DNA of 64,000 nucleotides from Lachnospiraceae bacterium KGMB03038 (GTDB taxonomy: Bacteria; Bacillota; Clostridia; Lachnospirales; Lachnospiraceae). The notes beneath the pieces are model-generated. The model made no database searches. It had not been told where the DNA came from and worked only from the letters and a program-made list of their open reading frames with translations. The stretch's first letter is position 1, and each line of letters starts with the position of its first letter. The translations under genes and the position numbers were made by a program. Positions 1 to 7,524 of the stretch are shown here, piece after piece. The DNA is taken from contig CP041667.1 of NCBI GenBank assembly GCA_007361935.1, positions 558,001 through 622,000 on the forward strand, written 5' to 3'.

Positions 1-528
1 AAAGTATCAAAGAGTCTGAATGTACGAGCGGATAAGTTTTCGTCCAAAGCGGTGAAATCTGTACGGGGAAGAGTAGCCAACATCCGAGATTTCTTAACGG
101 AAGATACTTCAATAGAAGAGTTTAAAGAACGGCTGGCTCAGCATCTTTTGGGAGAGGGAAGCTGGGTAGAACTGGAGCTCGATCAAAGGGATAAGCAGGA
201 GATAGAGAAACTGAAGAGAGAAAAATACGAGACCTGGGAATGGAATTACGGACTTCCGATCAAGTATTCCGCCCATAATTATAGAAAGTTTCCAGGCGGG
301 ACGGTGGAAGTCTACTTAAACATTAATAAAGGCAGAATCGAAACATGCCAAATGTTTGGGGATTTTATGGCTCTGCGTCCGGCTTCAGAAGTGGCCGGGA
401 AGCTGGAAGAGTGCCGATACCGTTATAAAGACGTGGAAAGGATTCTTGCCGGACTCAGTATAGAAGAATATTTCGGGACAGTCAGCATCGGGGAAGTGGC
501 AAAGACGATATGCTGTGCGGAGGAATAA
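1..528 (+). CDS. lplA: lipoate--protein ligase, C-terminal part (5' end outside window)
   Basis: The reading frame is open from base 1, so the gene begins upstream of the window. The visible start of the frame reads LNVRADKFSSKAVKSVRGRV, which matches the lipoate-binding to C-terminal-domain junction of LplA-type ligases (typically KxxSKGVxSVRxRV). The remaining ~150 residues form the small C-terminal accessory domain. The family activates lipoate with ATP and attaches it to lipoyl domains of dehydrogenase complexes or GcvH in the cytosol. A GTG at 52 is internal and is not the start. The next gene begins 3 bases after the stop, suggesting co-transcription. Family assignment is fairly sure; substrate detail is inferred. 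Confidence 0.82.
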   Translation, partial: KVSKSLNVRADKFSSKAVKSVRGRVANIRDFLTEDTSIEEFKERLAQHLLGEGSWVELELDQRDKQEIEKLKREKYETWEWNYGLPIKYSAHNYRKFPGGTVEVYLNINKGRIETCQMFGDFMALRPASEVAGKLEECRYRYKDVERILAGLSIEEYFGTVSIGEVAKTICCAEE

Positions 529-531
529 GAG

Positions 532-1125
532 ATGAAGGTCGTTTGTATGGGAGACAGCCTGACATATGGATATGGAGTTGCAAGGGCAGCGGTGTGGACT
601 GCCCTTCTTTCTGATGCGTGGCCCCAAATGAGCGTGATCAATAGAGGGATCAGCGGGGATACCACGGGAGGAATGATGGCGCGCCTGGAAAGGGATGTGG
701 TGGAAGAACAGCCGGATTTTGCGATTTTGATGGGCGGAAGCAACGACATCTTTTTTGGGCGGGATTTAAAAGGGGCAAAGTGCGGCATCAGCGGGATGGT
801 ATTTCAATGTTTAGCCAATAAAATCAAAGTTGGGCTGGGCGTTCCTTTTCCGGTAGTCCAGGAAGGAATCGATGATAGGTGGAAACCATATGCGGGCGGA
901 GAGAAAGTGCAGGAACTGCTCAAAGAATACAGACAATGGCTTCTGGAGTTTGGAGAGAGTTTTTCGATCGAGATCCTGGATTTTTGGAAAGTTCTGTCAG
1001 AACGGAAGGAAACCATAGGAAGATATTATCTGGATGGGATTCATCTGAATCCATTGGGGCATCGTTTGATCGGAGAATACCTGATAAAAAGGTTTTCCGT
1101 GAAATACAGCAATATGCTACAATAA
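532..1125 (+). CDS. SGNH/GDSL-family lipase or esterase
   Basis: The 197-residue protein opens with MKVVCMGDSLTYGYGV, the block I GDSL motif with nucleophile Ser9. A GSNDIFF segment near residue 68 supplies the Gly/Asn oxyanion block, and DGIHLNPLGH near residue 165 carries the catalytic Asp/His pair. There is no signal peptide, so it is probably cytosolic, as in the TAP-like or acetylesterase group. It starts 3 bases after the lipoate ligase stop. The substrate cannot be read from the sequence. Confidence 0.85.
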   Translation: MKVVCMGDSLTYGYGVARAAVWTALLSDAWPQMSVINRGISGDTTGGMMARLERDVVEEQPDFAILMGGSNDIFFGRDLKGAKCGISGMVFQCLANKIKVGLGVPFPVVQEGIDDRWKPYAGGEKVQELLKEYRQWLLEFGESFSIEILDFWKVLSERKETIGRYYLDGIHLNPLGHRLIGEYLIKRFSVKYSNMLQ

Positions 1126-1175
1126 CAATACCAATATGCCGGTGTTGTGAATAAAGAAAGAAAAGAGGTTTGATC

Positions 1176-2927
1176 ATGAAGAAAATTATCAATCACCCAG
1201 ACCATGTTGTGCAGGAAATGATGGAGGGCTATATCGCTGCCTACGGAAGATATTTTAAGAAGCATCCGAAGGTAAACGGCGTCCTCTTAAAACAAAGCAG
1301 AAAAGATAAAGTTGCCCTTGTAATCGGCGGGGGAAGCGGTCATGAGCCTATGTTCTCCGGATTTGTCGGAAAAGGGTTGGCGGATGCGGCTGCCTGCGGG
1401 AACTTTTTCGCTTCTCCGGATCCAAATACAGTCTATGAGACGGCAAAAGCGGTGGAACAAGGAAAGGGAGTCCTTTTTGTCTATGGATGTTATGCCGGGG
1501 ATAACTTGAACTTTGATATGGGTGAAGAGTTCTTGAATGATGAGGGGATCTCTACCGCCCACGTGCGGGTGTGGGACGACGTAGCCTCCGCTCCGAAGGA
1601 GAGGATCAGCGACCGCAGGGGTATTGCCGGGGATGTGTTCGTTGTCAAGATTGCGGGAGCGGCTTGTGATGCGGGACTCTCGCTTGAAGAAGTGACCAGG
1701 GTAACGGAGAAAGCCAGGGATAATACCAGGAGCGTAGGAGTGGCTACCGCTCCGGCTCAGCTTCCAGGGGTGGACCGTCCGATTTTTGAACTTCCGGAAG
1801 GAAAGATCGAGTATGGAATGGGACTTCATGGAGAGCGGGGAGTACTCAGGACAGACTGGCAGGAGGCGGATGTTCTGGCGGAACGTATGTATGGCCAGAT
1901 TATGGAAGATGCGGATCTGTCGGCGGGAGATGAGGTGTGTGTCCTTGTAAATGGTCTTGGCTCTACTTCTATCGCGGAACTGGCGATTGTTTACCGTAAA
2001 GTGAAAGAACTGCTTGATCGGGACGGAATCAAAGTTCATGACACAGACTTGAACAGCTACTGCACCAGCCAGGAGATGGGAGGCTTTTCGATTACGCTTT
2101 TTAAGCTGGATGATGAATTGAAGAAATATTATGATATGCCTTGTTATTGTCCGTTTTATGCAAAGGGAGAGTTGACAGGAACGAGCATACAAGAAACGGA
2201 AGACTGCGCATCGGCAGCAGAGGAAACAGAAGAGCCTGAGTTTGATGAAAATGATATCGAAGATGTGGAGGTGGTCCGCAGCAAGGCGGGAGAACTGACT
2301 GAACTGAACGCGGAAGATACCAGAAATATGCTGATCTATATAGCCAATAAAATCATAGCCAATAAGCCTTATCTGACGGAAGTGGACAGCGCCATCGGAG
2401 ATGGAGACCATGGGATTGGGATGGCTGGAGGAATGCAGAAAGTCCGCAGGAAAATGAGACAGATGGAAGGAGAGCATAATGCTTACGCATTATTTGAAGC
2501 TGCAGGCAAAGCCATGCTGTTGAGTATGGGCGGAGCATCGGGAGTGATTTTTGGAAGTCTATATCTGGCAGGAGCAAAGGGAATGGAAAGGAAAGAGACG
2601 CTGGCAGCTCAAGATCTGGCGCAGATGGAGCGAAAGAGCCTGGAAGCGATTCAGGAGAGAGGAAAAGCCGCGGTAGGAGACAAGACCATGGTAGATGCAT
2701 TGGCGCCCGCGGTAGAAGCGCTGGAAGCGAATCAGGACAAAAGTTTGCTGGAGATGCTGAAATCAGCGGAAAAGGCGGCAAAGCAGGGAGTGGAGGACAC
2801 AAAGAAATACCAGGCGAAATTTGGCCGGGCAAAATCGCTAATGGAACGTGCGATAGGTTACCAGGATGCGGGAGCGACATCAGTTTGGCTGATCTTTCAA
2901 GGAATGCGCGAGTTTGTAGAAGGATAA
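1176..2927 (+). CDS. dhaK: dihydroxyacetone kinase, fused DhaK-DhaL
   Basis: The 583-residue protein phosphorylates dihydroxyacetone, giving DHAP for glycolysis. The N-terminal DhaK part has the GGGSGHEP motif (residues 51-58) and GMGLHGE near residue 216, whose His forms the hemiaminal with substrate. An acidic linker (~345-375) leads to a DhaL nucleotide domain with the AIGDGDHGIGM metal/ATP motif near residue 404. The fusion argues for ATP use rather than the PTS-linked three-subunit form. ATG 1176 is preferred over TTG 1170 because AAGAGG sits about 8 bases upstream. A strong terminator follows. The 396-codon open frame on the opposite strand is a shadow. Confidence 0.9.
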   Translation: MKKIINHPDHVVQEMMEGYIAAYGRYFKKHPKVNGVLLKQSRKDKVALVIGGGSGHEPMFSGFVGKGLADAAACGNFFASPDPNTVYETAKAVEQGKGVLFVYGCYAGDNLNFDMGEEFLNDEGISTAHVRVWDDVASAPKERISDRRGIAGDVFVVKIAGAACDAGLSLEEVTRVTEKARDNTRSVGVATAPAQLPGVDRPIFELPEGKIEYGMGLHGERGVLRTDWQEADVLAERMYGQIMEDADLSAGDEVCVLVNGLGSTSIAELAIVYRKVKELLDRDGIKVHDTDLNSYCTSQEMGGFSITLFKLDDELKKYYDMPCYCPFYAKGELTGTSIQETEDCASAAEETEEPEFDENDIEDVEVVRSKAGELTELNAEDTRNMLIYIANKIIANKPYLTEVDSAIGDGDHGIGMAGGMQKVRRKMRQMEGEHNAYALFEAAGKAMLLSMGGASGVIFGSLYLAGAKGMERKETLAAQDLAQMERKSLEAIQERGKAAVGDKTMVDALAPAVEALEANQDKSLLEMLKSAEKAAKQGVEDTKKYQAKFGRAKSLMERAIGYQDAGATSVWLIFQGMREFVEG

Positions 2928-2940
2928 AAAGACATAAAAA

Positions 2941-2976
2941 CGGATACATACTAGTATGGTATGTATCCGATTTTTT
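2941..2976 (+). terminator. rho-independent terminator after dhaK
   Basis: A perfect 11-bp stem (2941-2951 with 2959-2969) has a 7-base loop and is followed by ATTTTTTT. It ends the rightward lipoate ligase/dhaK transcript. Confidence 0.9.
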
Positions 2977-2999
2977 TGAGAATATTTTTGATCGAGAGT

Positions 3000-3076
3000 G
3001 GAAAGGGGGCTTCCCGGTGAGGGGAAAGGTAATTATTTTTTTTGTAACAAGAAGCCGGGAAGGCCTCCCCCTTTCC
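3000..3076. repeat. long inverted repeat between dhaK and tpiA
   Basis: The arm at 3000-3017 (GGAAAGGGGGCTTCCCGG) pairs imperfectly with 3055-3076 around a ~37-base AT-rich loop. It lies just downstream of the leftward tpiA stop, so it may fold in that transcript's 3' end. It lacks a clean U-tract, so the terminator role is unsure. Confidence 0.5.
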
Positions 3077-3081
3077 ATCCC

Positions 3082-3867
3082 TTAGTGGATCAATTTCTTG
3101 ACCGCACTCAGAGAGTCCCGAATAAGCCGATTAAATTTATCTGCCTGCCAGGCTGCCCGCCCGGTAAACAGTCCGTCGATGGAAGGCTGAACGATGAGTT
3201 CCTCTGCGTTTCCGGGATTAACACTCCCGCCGTAGAGGACGGGAATATCAGCTCCGGCTTTGCCAAAGATCTCGTTCAGACAGGTTTTGATCACTTGGTG
3301 CATTTCTTCGGCATAATCCGCGGTGGCAGGAGTCCCATTAACCCCTATGGACCATACCGGTTCATAGGCAACCCAGATTTTTGGAACCTGTGAGACGGGA
3401 ACGTCATGAAAACCAACCTTAAGCTGTGTACGGAGAACTTCCGGACTGATGCCAAAAGCTTTCTCTTCCGCGGTTTCGCCGATACACAGCAGAGCGGTAA
3501 ATCCGTGATTAAGAGCGGCTTTTACTTTCTTGTTTTCTTCCACATCCGTTTCGCCAAATACATGGCGACGTTCCGAATGACCGATCATTACAAGATCCAG
3601 TCCCAGCTCTTTAAGCATAAGAGGAGAAATCTCTCCGGTAAACTGTCCTTCGTCCTCCCAGCACATATTCTGCGCGCCCAGTTTGATATACTGCCGGTCA
3701 AAGCATTGAGTCGCGCTTTCCAGAGTGGTAAAAGAAGGAATGATAAAGAGCTCGATCTCTTCACGACTAAGATCCTTGGTGTAGTCCGCAAGAGCTTTGA
3801 GATACTCGGTTGTGTCTTTGATATTTTTATACATTTTTAAATTGCTTCCAAAATATATCTTCTTCAT
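3082..3867 (-). CDS. tpiA: triose-phosphate isomerase (variant N-terminal motif)
   Basis: The 261-residue protein interconverts DHAP and glyceraldehyde-3-phosphate. It has the catalytic Lys in SNLKMYK, His in GHSERR, Glu in YEPVWSIG and the phosphate loop GGSVNPGN. The usual NWKMN is replaced by NLKMY, which suggests a paralogous clade rather than the main glycolytic isozyme. The start at 3867 is chosen because AAGGAG lies 6 bases upstream, inside a longer frame that begins at 3888. It is transcribed opposite to its neighbours from its own promoter and fits functionally beside dihydroxyacetone kinase. Confidence 0.88.
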   Translation of the reverse strand: MKKIYFGSNLKMYKNIKDTTEYLKALADYTKDLSREEIELFIIPSFTTLESATQCFDRQYIKLGAQNMCWEDEGQFTGEISPLMLKELGLDLVMIGHSERRHVFGETDVEENKKVKAALNHGFTALLCIGETAEEKAFGISPEVLRTQLKVGFHDVPVSQVPKIWVAYEPVWSIGVNGTPATADYAEEMHQVIKTCLNEIFGKAGADIPVLYGGSVNPGNAEELIVQPSIDGLFTGRAAWQADKFNRLIRDSLSAVKKLIH

Positions 3868-3924
3868 GCCGCGCTCCTTATATGTCATACACCTTGAATT
3901 GTAAAAACCAAAACTACTATATCT

Positions 3925-3953
3925 ATTATACTAAAAAGGAAAGAAAAATTCAA
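3925..3953 (-). promoter_or_regulatory. putative sigma-A promoter of tpiA
   Basis: On the minus strand TTGAAT (3953-3948) is followed after 17 bases by TATAAT (3930-3925). It is placed about 60 bases upstream of the tpiA start. Confidence 0.6.
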
Positions 3954-4070
3954 TCAAGAACAAAGGAATTTTCGATTTCATCTGTTTTTGATCAGGAAGG
4001 AAGAGTGTCAAAGCAAAACACACCGCATATTCTGATAGCAAGAGGTATTTGGAATATGAGGTGTTTTGCT

Positions 4071-4832
4071 ATGGCTTACTCGATTATGCTGGATGCTGGG
4101 CACGGCGGCCGGGATCCGGGGGCTGTGTATAATGGACGGCAGGAAAAGGATGATACGCTCGCGCTTACGCTGGCTGTTGGAGAAATCCTCCAAAATAACG
4201 GAATCGACGTGGAGTACACCAGGACGACAGATGTCTATGAGACACCGCTTGAGAAGGCTATGGAAGCGAATAACGCGGGAGTAGACTTCTTTGTTTCAAT
4301 CCACCGCAATTCGTTTCCTGTAGATAATGAAGTGTCAGGGGTGGAGACATTAGTTTATGACCTTTCCGGCCTGAAGTATCAGGTGGCGCAGGACATCAAC
4401 GAGCAGTTAGAGTCGGTGGGATTTGTGGATCTTGGCGTGAAAGCGAGACCGGGACTGGTGGTTCTTAGAAGGACAGAGATGCCGGCGGTGCTGGTGGAAG
4501 CGGGATTTATCAATTCAGACACAGACAATTATCTGTTTGATGAAAATTTTGACGATATTGCACAAGCGATAGCAAGGGGGATTTTAGATGGGCTGACTTC
4601 AGCCGGTGAGATCCAGAATACAAATTACCGGGTTCAAGTGGGATTATTCCGGAATTGGAACTATGCTCAGAGATTGGAAAACGAACTGTTGGAACAGGGC
4701 TTTCCGGCGTTTATCGATGATTCCGGTCAGTATATCAGCGTGCAGGTGGGAGAATATCAGACTCTCGAAGAGGCGGCAGAGGCTGAAAGACAGTTGAAAA
4801 ACGCGGGCTATCAGACATTGATTGTCAGTTAA
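4071..4832 (+). CDS. N-acetylmuramoyl-L-alanine amidase with C-terminal SPOR domain
   Basis: The 253-residue protein is a zinc amidase (Amidase_3) that cleaves the MurNAc-L-Ala bond. It shows DAGHGGRDPG near the N-terminus with the first Zn ligand, SIHRNSF in mid-domain and VEAGFINS with the catalytic Glu. The last ~70 residues (YRVQVGLFRNWNYAQRLENE onward) form a SPOR domain that binds denuded glycan at division sites or spore septa. There is no signal peptide, so export is unexplained. Start 4071 has GAGGTG 7 bases upstream. ATG 4056 in the same frame is an alternative. Confidence 0.87.
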   Translation: MAYSIMLDAGHGGRDPGAVYNGRQEKDDTLALTLAVGEILQNNGIDVEYTRTTDVYETPLEKAMEANNAGVDFFVSIHRNSFPVDNEVSGVETLVYDLSGLKYQVAQDINEQLESVGFVDLGVKARPGLVVLRRTEMPAVLVEAGFINSDTDNYLFDENFDDIAQAIARGILDGLTSAGEIQNTNYRVQVGLFRNWNYAQRLENELLEQGFPAFIDDSGQYISVQVGEYQTLEEAAEAERQLKNAGYQTLIVS

Positions 4833-4951
4833 ACAGGAGTGAAGAAGTTTTACCTAAGTTTTGCGAAAGTTTACCGTATGTTTTAACAAAGAGCTCTTAC
4901 AATAAAAACAAAGAAATGAGAGTTGTCGATACATAGGAGGAGGTATGACAA

Positions 4952-5197
4952 ATGACGCTTTTGTGGAATGTGGTAAAGAGATTTTTTCATGAAGAGTGGA
5001 CAGCCGGCGTATTTTTGGCGGCAAATATCCTTTTCTGGACAGCGGGAAGTATGGCGGCAGGAATGATGTTCTGCGTTGTTGCGGCAGGAGCGGCGGCAGT
5101 CAGCTGCGCGGCAAACGTTTTGTGTATATCTATCTATGCGGGGATCATCCTGGGGCTGTTCGGGGGGATTCTGTTTTTGGCCCGCAGACAGCAATAG
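4952..5197 (+). CDS. small hydrophobic membrane protein, unknown function
   Basis: The 81-residue protein has a short amphipathic start followed by two or three hydrophobic, Ala/Gly-rich stretches (about residues 18-45 and 50-74) and a basic RRQQ end. AGGAGGAGG at 4936-4943 gives ideal spacing to ATG 4952. I do not recognise a family. Confidence 0.65.
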   Translation: MTLLWNVVKRFFHEEWTAGVFLAANILFWTAGSMAAGMMFCVVAAGAAAVSCAANVLCISIYAGIILGLFGGILFLARRQQ

Positions 5198-5286
5198 CTT
5201 TTTGAGATTGTCTGTGATAATATATTCCCAGAAACACCAGGGGGAAATTTCCCCTGACATCTTCTTGGAAGACGGAGGGAATATAG

Positions 5287-5967
5287 ATGGCAGAGAAAAT
5301 TGGATTTCAAGAGAAGTTAAGAGGAATTCTGGAACTGGCGAAAGAACAAGGGGACGTTCTTTCTATGGAAGAAACAGAAGAATACTTTGAGGAAGAAGCG
5401 CTTTCTCAGGAGCAGATAGAATTAGTATATCAATACTTAATGGAGCAGGGAGTGCGGGTAAAAGGATACGAGCCCGCCGGAGGGATCTTAAAGGAGTCCG
5501 GCGAGGAACGGGAGGCGCTTAACGCAGAAGAGCAGAAGTATCTGGATCATTATCTGGGAGAGATAGAGACGCTTGAGGAATCGGGCGAAGATAGACTTGC
5601 CCATTATCTGGGGGAAGTTGTAGAAGAGGCAAGGGAACTGCGGCGGGGAGAGGTGTTTCTGGGGGATCTGATACAGGAAGGAAACATGCGTCTTGTGGTT
5701 TCCATGGGAGAAAATCCCGAGAAATCAGAGGAGGAGATCCTTAAGGAAGTCCGCCAGTCCATGATAAGTCTGATCGAAATAAGCGGAGCGGCCAAACAGG
5801 GAGACAGACAGATGGTTCGGAAAGTATCCCAGCTGAAAAAAGCGGTGATCGAGATGGAAAAGGAAGAAGAGCGAAAGGTGACTCTCGAAGAAGCCGCGGA
5901 ACGGCTGGGGATCACAAGACAGGAGGCGGAAGCGATCTGGAAGCTGACTGGAGAAGAGGAAAATTAG
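5287..5967 (+). CDS. truncated sigma-70-like protein (no region 2.4 or region 4)
   Basis: The 226-residue, very acidic protein begins with a segment like RpoD region 1.1 (KLRGILELAKEQGDVLSMEE). At ~residues 115-130 it has FLGDLIQEGNMRLVVSM, close to the sigma region 2.1/2.2 core DLIQEGN. It ends with VTLEEAAERLGITRQEAEAI, which resembles region 3 or a helix-turn-helix. The promoter-reading region 2.4 and region 4 are absent. It could bind core RNA polymerase as a decoy or modulator, or be a decayed sigma factor. The frame is intact, has an RBS (GGAGGG) and is followed by a terminator. Confidence 0.6.
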   Translation: MAEKIGFQEKLRGILELAKEQGDVLSMEETEEYFEEEALSQEQIELVYQYLMEQGVRVKGYEPAGGILKESGEEREALNAEEQKYLDHYLGEIETLEESGEDRLAHYLGEVVEEARELRRGEVFLGDLIQEGNMRLVVSMGENPEKSEEEILKEVRQSMISLIEISGAAKQGDRQMVRKVSQLKKAVIEMEKEEERKVTLEEAAERLGITRQEAEAIWKLTGEEEN

Positions 5968-5973
5968 AGCGCA

Positions 5974-6010
5974 GACAGGAACGATGGAGAGGCATCGTTC
6001 CTGTCTTTAT
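5974..6010 (+). terminator. terminator after the sigma-like gene
   Basis: A 13-bp perfect stem (5974-5986 with 5993-6005, loop GAGAGG) is followed by a short T-rich tract. Confidence 0.85.
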
Positions 6011-6107
6011 CTATAGGATGAGGTTTGGCGGATGAAAGGCATTGTCTGGAGGGAGTGTTTTTGTTATAGTTAAAGAACGGAGAAAAAAGAAAAAGGAGGC
6101 TGGCGGC

Positions 6108-6479
6108 ATGATTTTATTTATTGAGTATCCGAAATGCAGCACTTGCCAGAAGGCGAAGAAATGGCTGGATGAACATCAGGTGGAGTATCAAGACCGTCAT
6201 ATCAAAGAAAATAATCCGACAGCAGAGGAACTGCGTCAATGGCACGAGATGAGCGGGCTGCCTTTGAAGAAGTTCTTTAATACCAGCGGGATGCTGTATA
6301 AGAGCATGGAGCTGAAGAACAAACTGCCGGAGATGACAGAGGAGGAGCAGTACGAGCTGCTTGGAACGGACGGGATGTTGGTAAAGCGCCCGCTGGTCAT
6401 AGGCAAAGACTTTGTACTGACCGGTTTCCGCGAGAAGGAATGGGAGGAAAAGCTGGGTTTCCATCCTTGTGTTTTTTGA
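6108..6479 (+). CDS. ArsC/Spx/YffB-family thioredoxin-fold protein
   Basis: The 123-residue protein has the N-terminal redox motif CSTC (YPKCSTCQKAKKWL), a central K-KFFNTSG and VKRPLVIGKDFVLTGF near the C-terminus, all as in ArsC/Spx-fold proteins. Members are either glutaredoxin-dependent reductases or RNA polymerase-binding redox regulators, and the sequence does not settle which. Start 6108 has AAGGAGG 8 bases upstream. A longer frame from 6042 lacks support. Confidence 0.8.
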   Translation: MILFIEYPKCSTCQKAKKWLDEHQVEYQDRHIKENNPTAEELRQWHEMSGLPLKKFFNTSGMLYKSMELKNKLPEMTEEEQYELLGTDGMLVKRPLVIGKDFVLTGFREKEWEEKLGFHPCVF

Positions 6480-6572
6480 AAGGATGATATATAATAAGGA
6501 AAGCAAAAAAGCAGCCCAGCGCCGATGGCAGAGCAGATGCCGCGGCGGCGGAGAAATTGGAGGATTCGTTTT

Positions 6573-7436
6573 ATGTTAGTATCAGCAAAAGATATGCTTG
6601 AAAAAGCGGTAGCAGGCCATTACGCAGTCGGCCATTTTAACATCAATAATCTGGAATGGACGAAGGCTATCCTTACGGCGGCGGAAGAGTGCAAATCTCC
6701 CGTTATCCTTGGAGTTTCTGAGGGAGCGGGAAAATATATGACTGGTTTTAAGACGGTGACTGAGATGGTAAAAGCAATGACAGACGAAATGGGGATCACA
6801 GTACCGGTTGCTCTCCATCTGGATCACGGAACTTATGAAGGATGCTATAAATGTATTGAGGCGGGGTTCTCATCCATTATGTTTGATGGGTCTAAGTATC
6901 CGATTGAAGAAAATGTGGCGAAAACGAAAGAACTGATCGCTGTCTGCAGAGAAAAGGGAATGTCTTTGGAAGCGGAAGTAGGGGCCATCGGCGGCGAGGA
7001 AGATGGAGTCGTTGGACAAGGCGAGTGCGCTGATCCGGAGGAATGTAAGATGATCGCGGATCTGGGTGTGGATATGCTTGCGGCAGGGATTGGAAATATC
7101 CATGGGAAATATCCCGCTAACTGGGCAGGATTAAGCTTTGAGACCCTGGATGCGATCCAGAAGCTGACCGGCAATCTTCCTCTGGTACTGCACGGGGGGA
7201 CAGGAATCCCGGAAGATATGATCAAAAAGGCGATCAGCCTTGGCGTGGCTAAGATCAATGTGAATACAGAGTGCCAGCTTGCGTTTGCGGATGCGACGCG
7301 GAAATATGTGGAAGCGGGGAAAGACCTGGAAGGAAAAGGGTTCGATCCAAGGAAGCTTCTCAAACCAGGATGCGATGCGATCATCGCCACAGTAAAAGAG
7401 AAGATGGAACTGTTCGGCTCCGTCGGAAAAGCGTAA
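6573..7436 (+). CDS. fba: class II fructose-1,6-bisphosphate aldolase
   Basis: The 287-residue Zn-dependent aldolase reversibly cleaves fructose bisphosphate to DHAP and GAP. It has GHFNINN (residues ~20-26), the metal-site LHLDHG near residue 80, GNIHGKYP near 175, LHGGTGIP near 205 and the phosphate-binding KINVNTE. The start at 6573 has TTGGAGGA at normal spacing; the upstream frame from 6525 is arginine-rich read-through. It is followed by a terminator. A related class II aldolase with another ketose substrate (for example tagatose bisphosphate) is possible. Confidence 0.9.
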   Translation: MLVSAKDMLEKAVAGHYAVGHFNINNLEWTKAILTAAEECKSPVILGVSEGAGKYMTGFKTVTEMVKAMTDEMGITVPVALHLDHGTYEGCYKCIEAGFSSIMFDGSKYPIEENVAKTKELIAVCREKGMSLEAEVGAIGGEEDGVVGQGECADPEECKMIADLGVDMLAAGIGNIHGKYPANWAGLSFETLDAIQKLTGNLPLVLHGGTGIPEDMIKKAISLGVAKINVNTECQLAFADATRKYVEAGKDLEGKGFDPRKLLKPGCDAIIATVKEKMELFGSVGKA

Positions 7437-7450
7437 GAAAAAGGAAAATA

Positions 7451-7490
7451 AAGGCGTTCCGGCAGTTAAGTTGGAACGCCTTCCTTGTTT
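7451..7490 (+). terminator. terminator after fba
   Basis: AAGGCGTTCC (7451-7460) pairs with GGAACGCCTT (7473-7482), followed by CCTTGTTT. Confidence 0.85.
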
Positions 7491-7524
7491 GAAATCAAGA
7501 AGAAAAAGAAAGGATAAACAAAGC

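Noticed and set aside
1287..2477. Long minus-strand open frame (396 codons) opposite dhaK
   Set aside because: It has no RBS, its composition is of an antisense shadow, and the plus strand encodes a clear kinase.
7440..7524. Glutamine-sensing leader before glnN
   Set aside because: The space is mostly the fba terminator; no known glutamine riboswitch features were seen.
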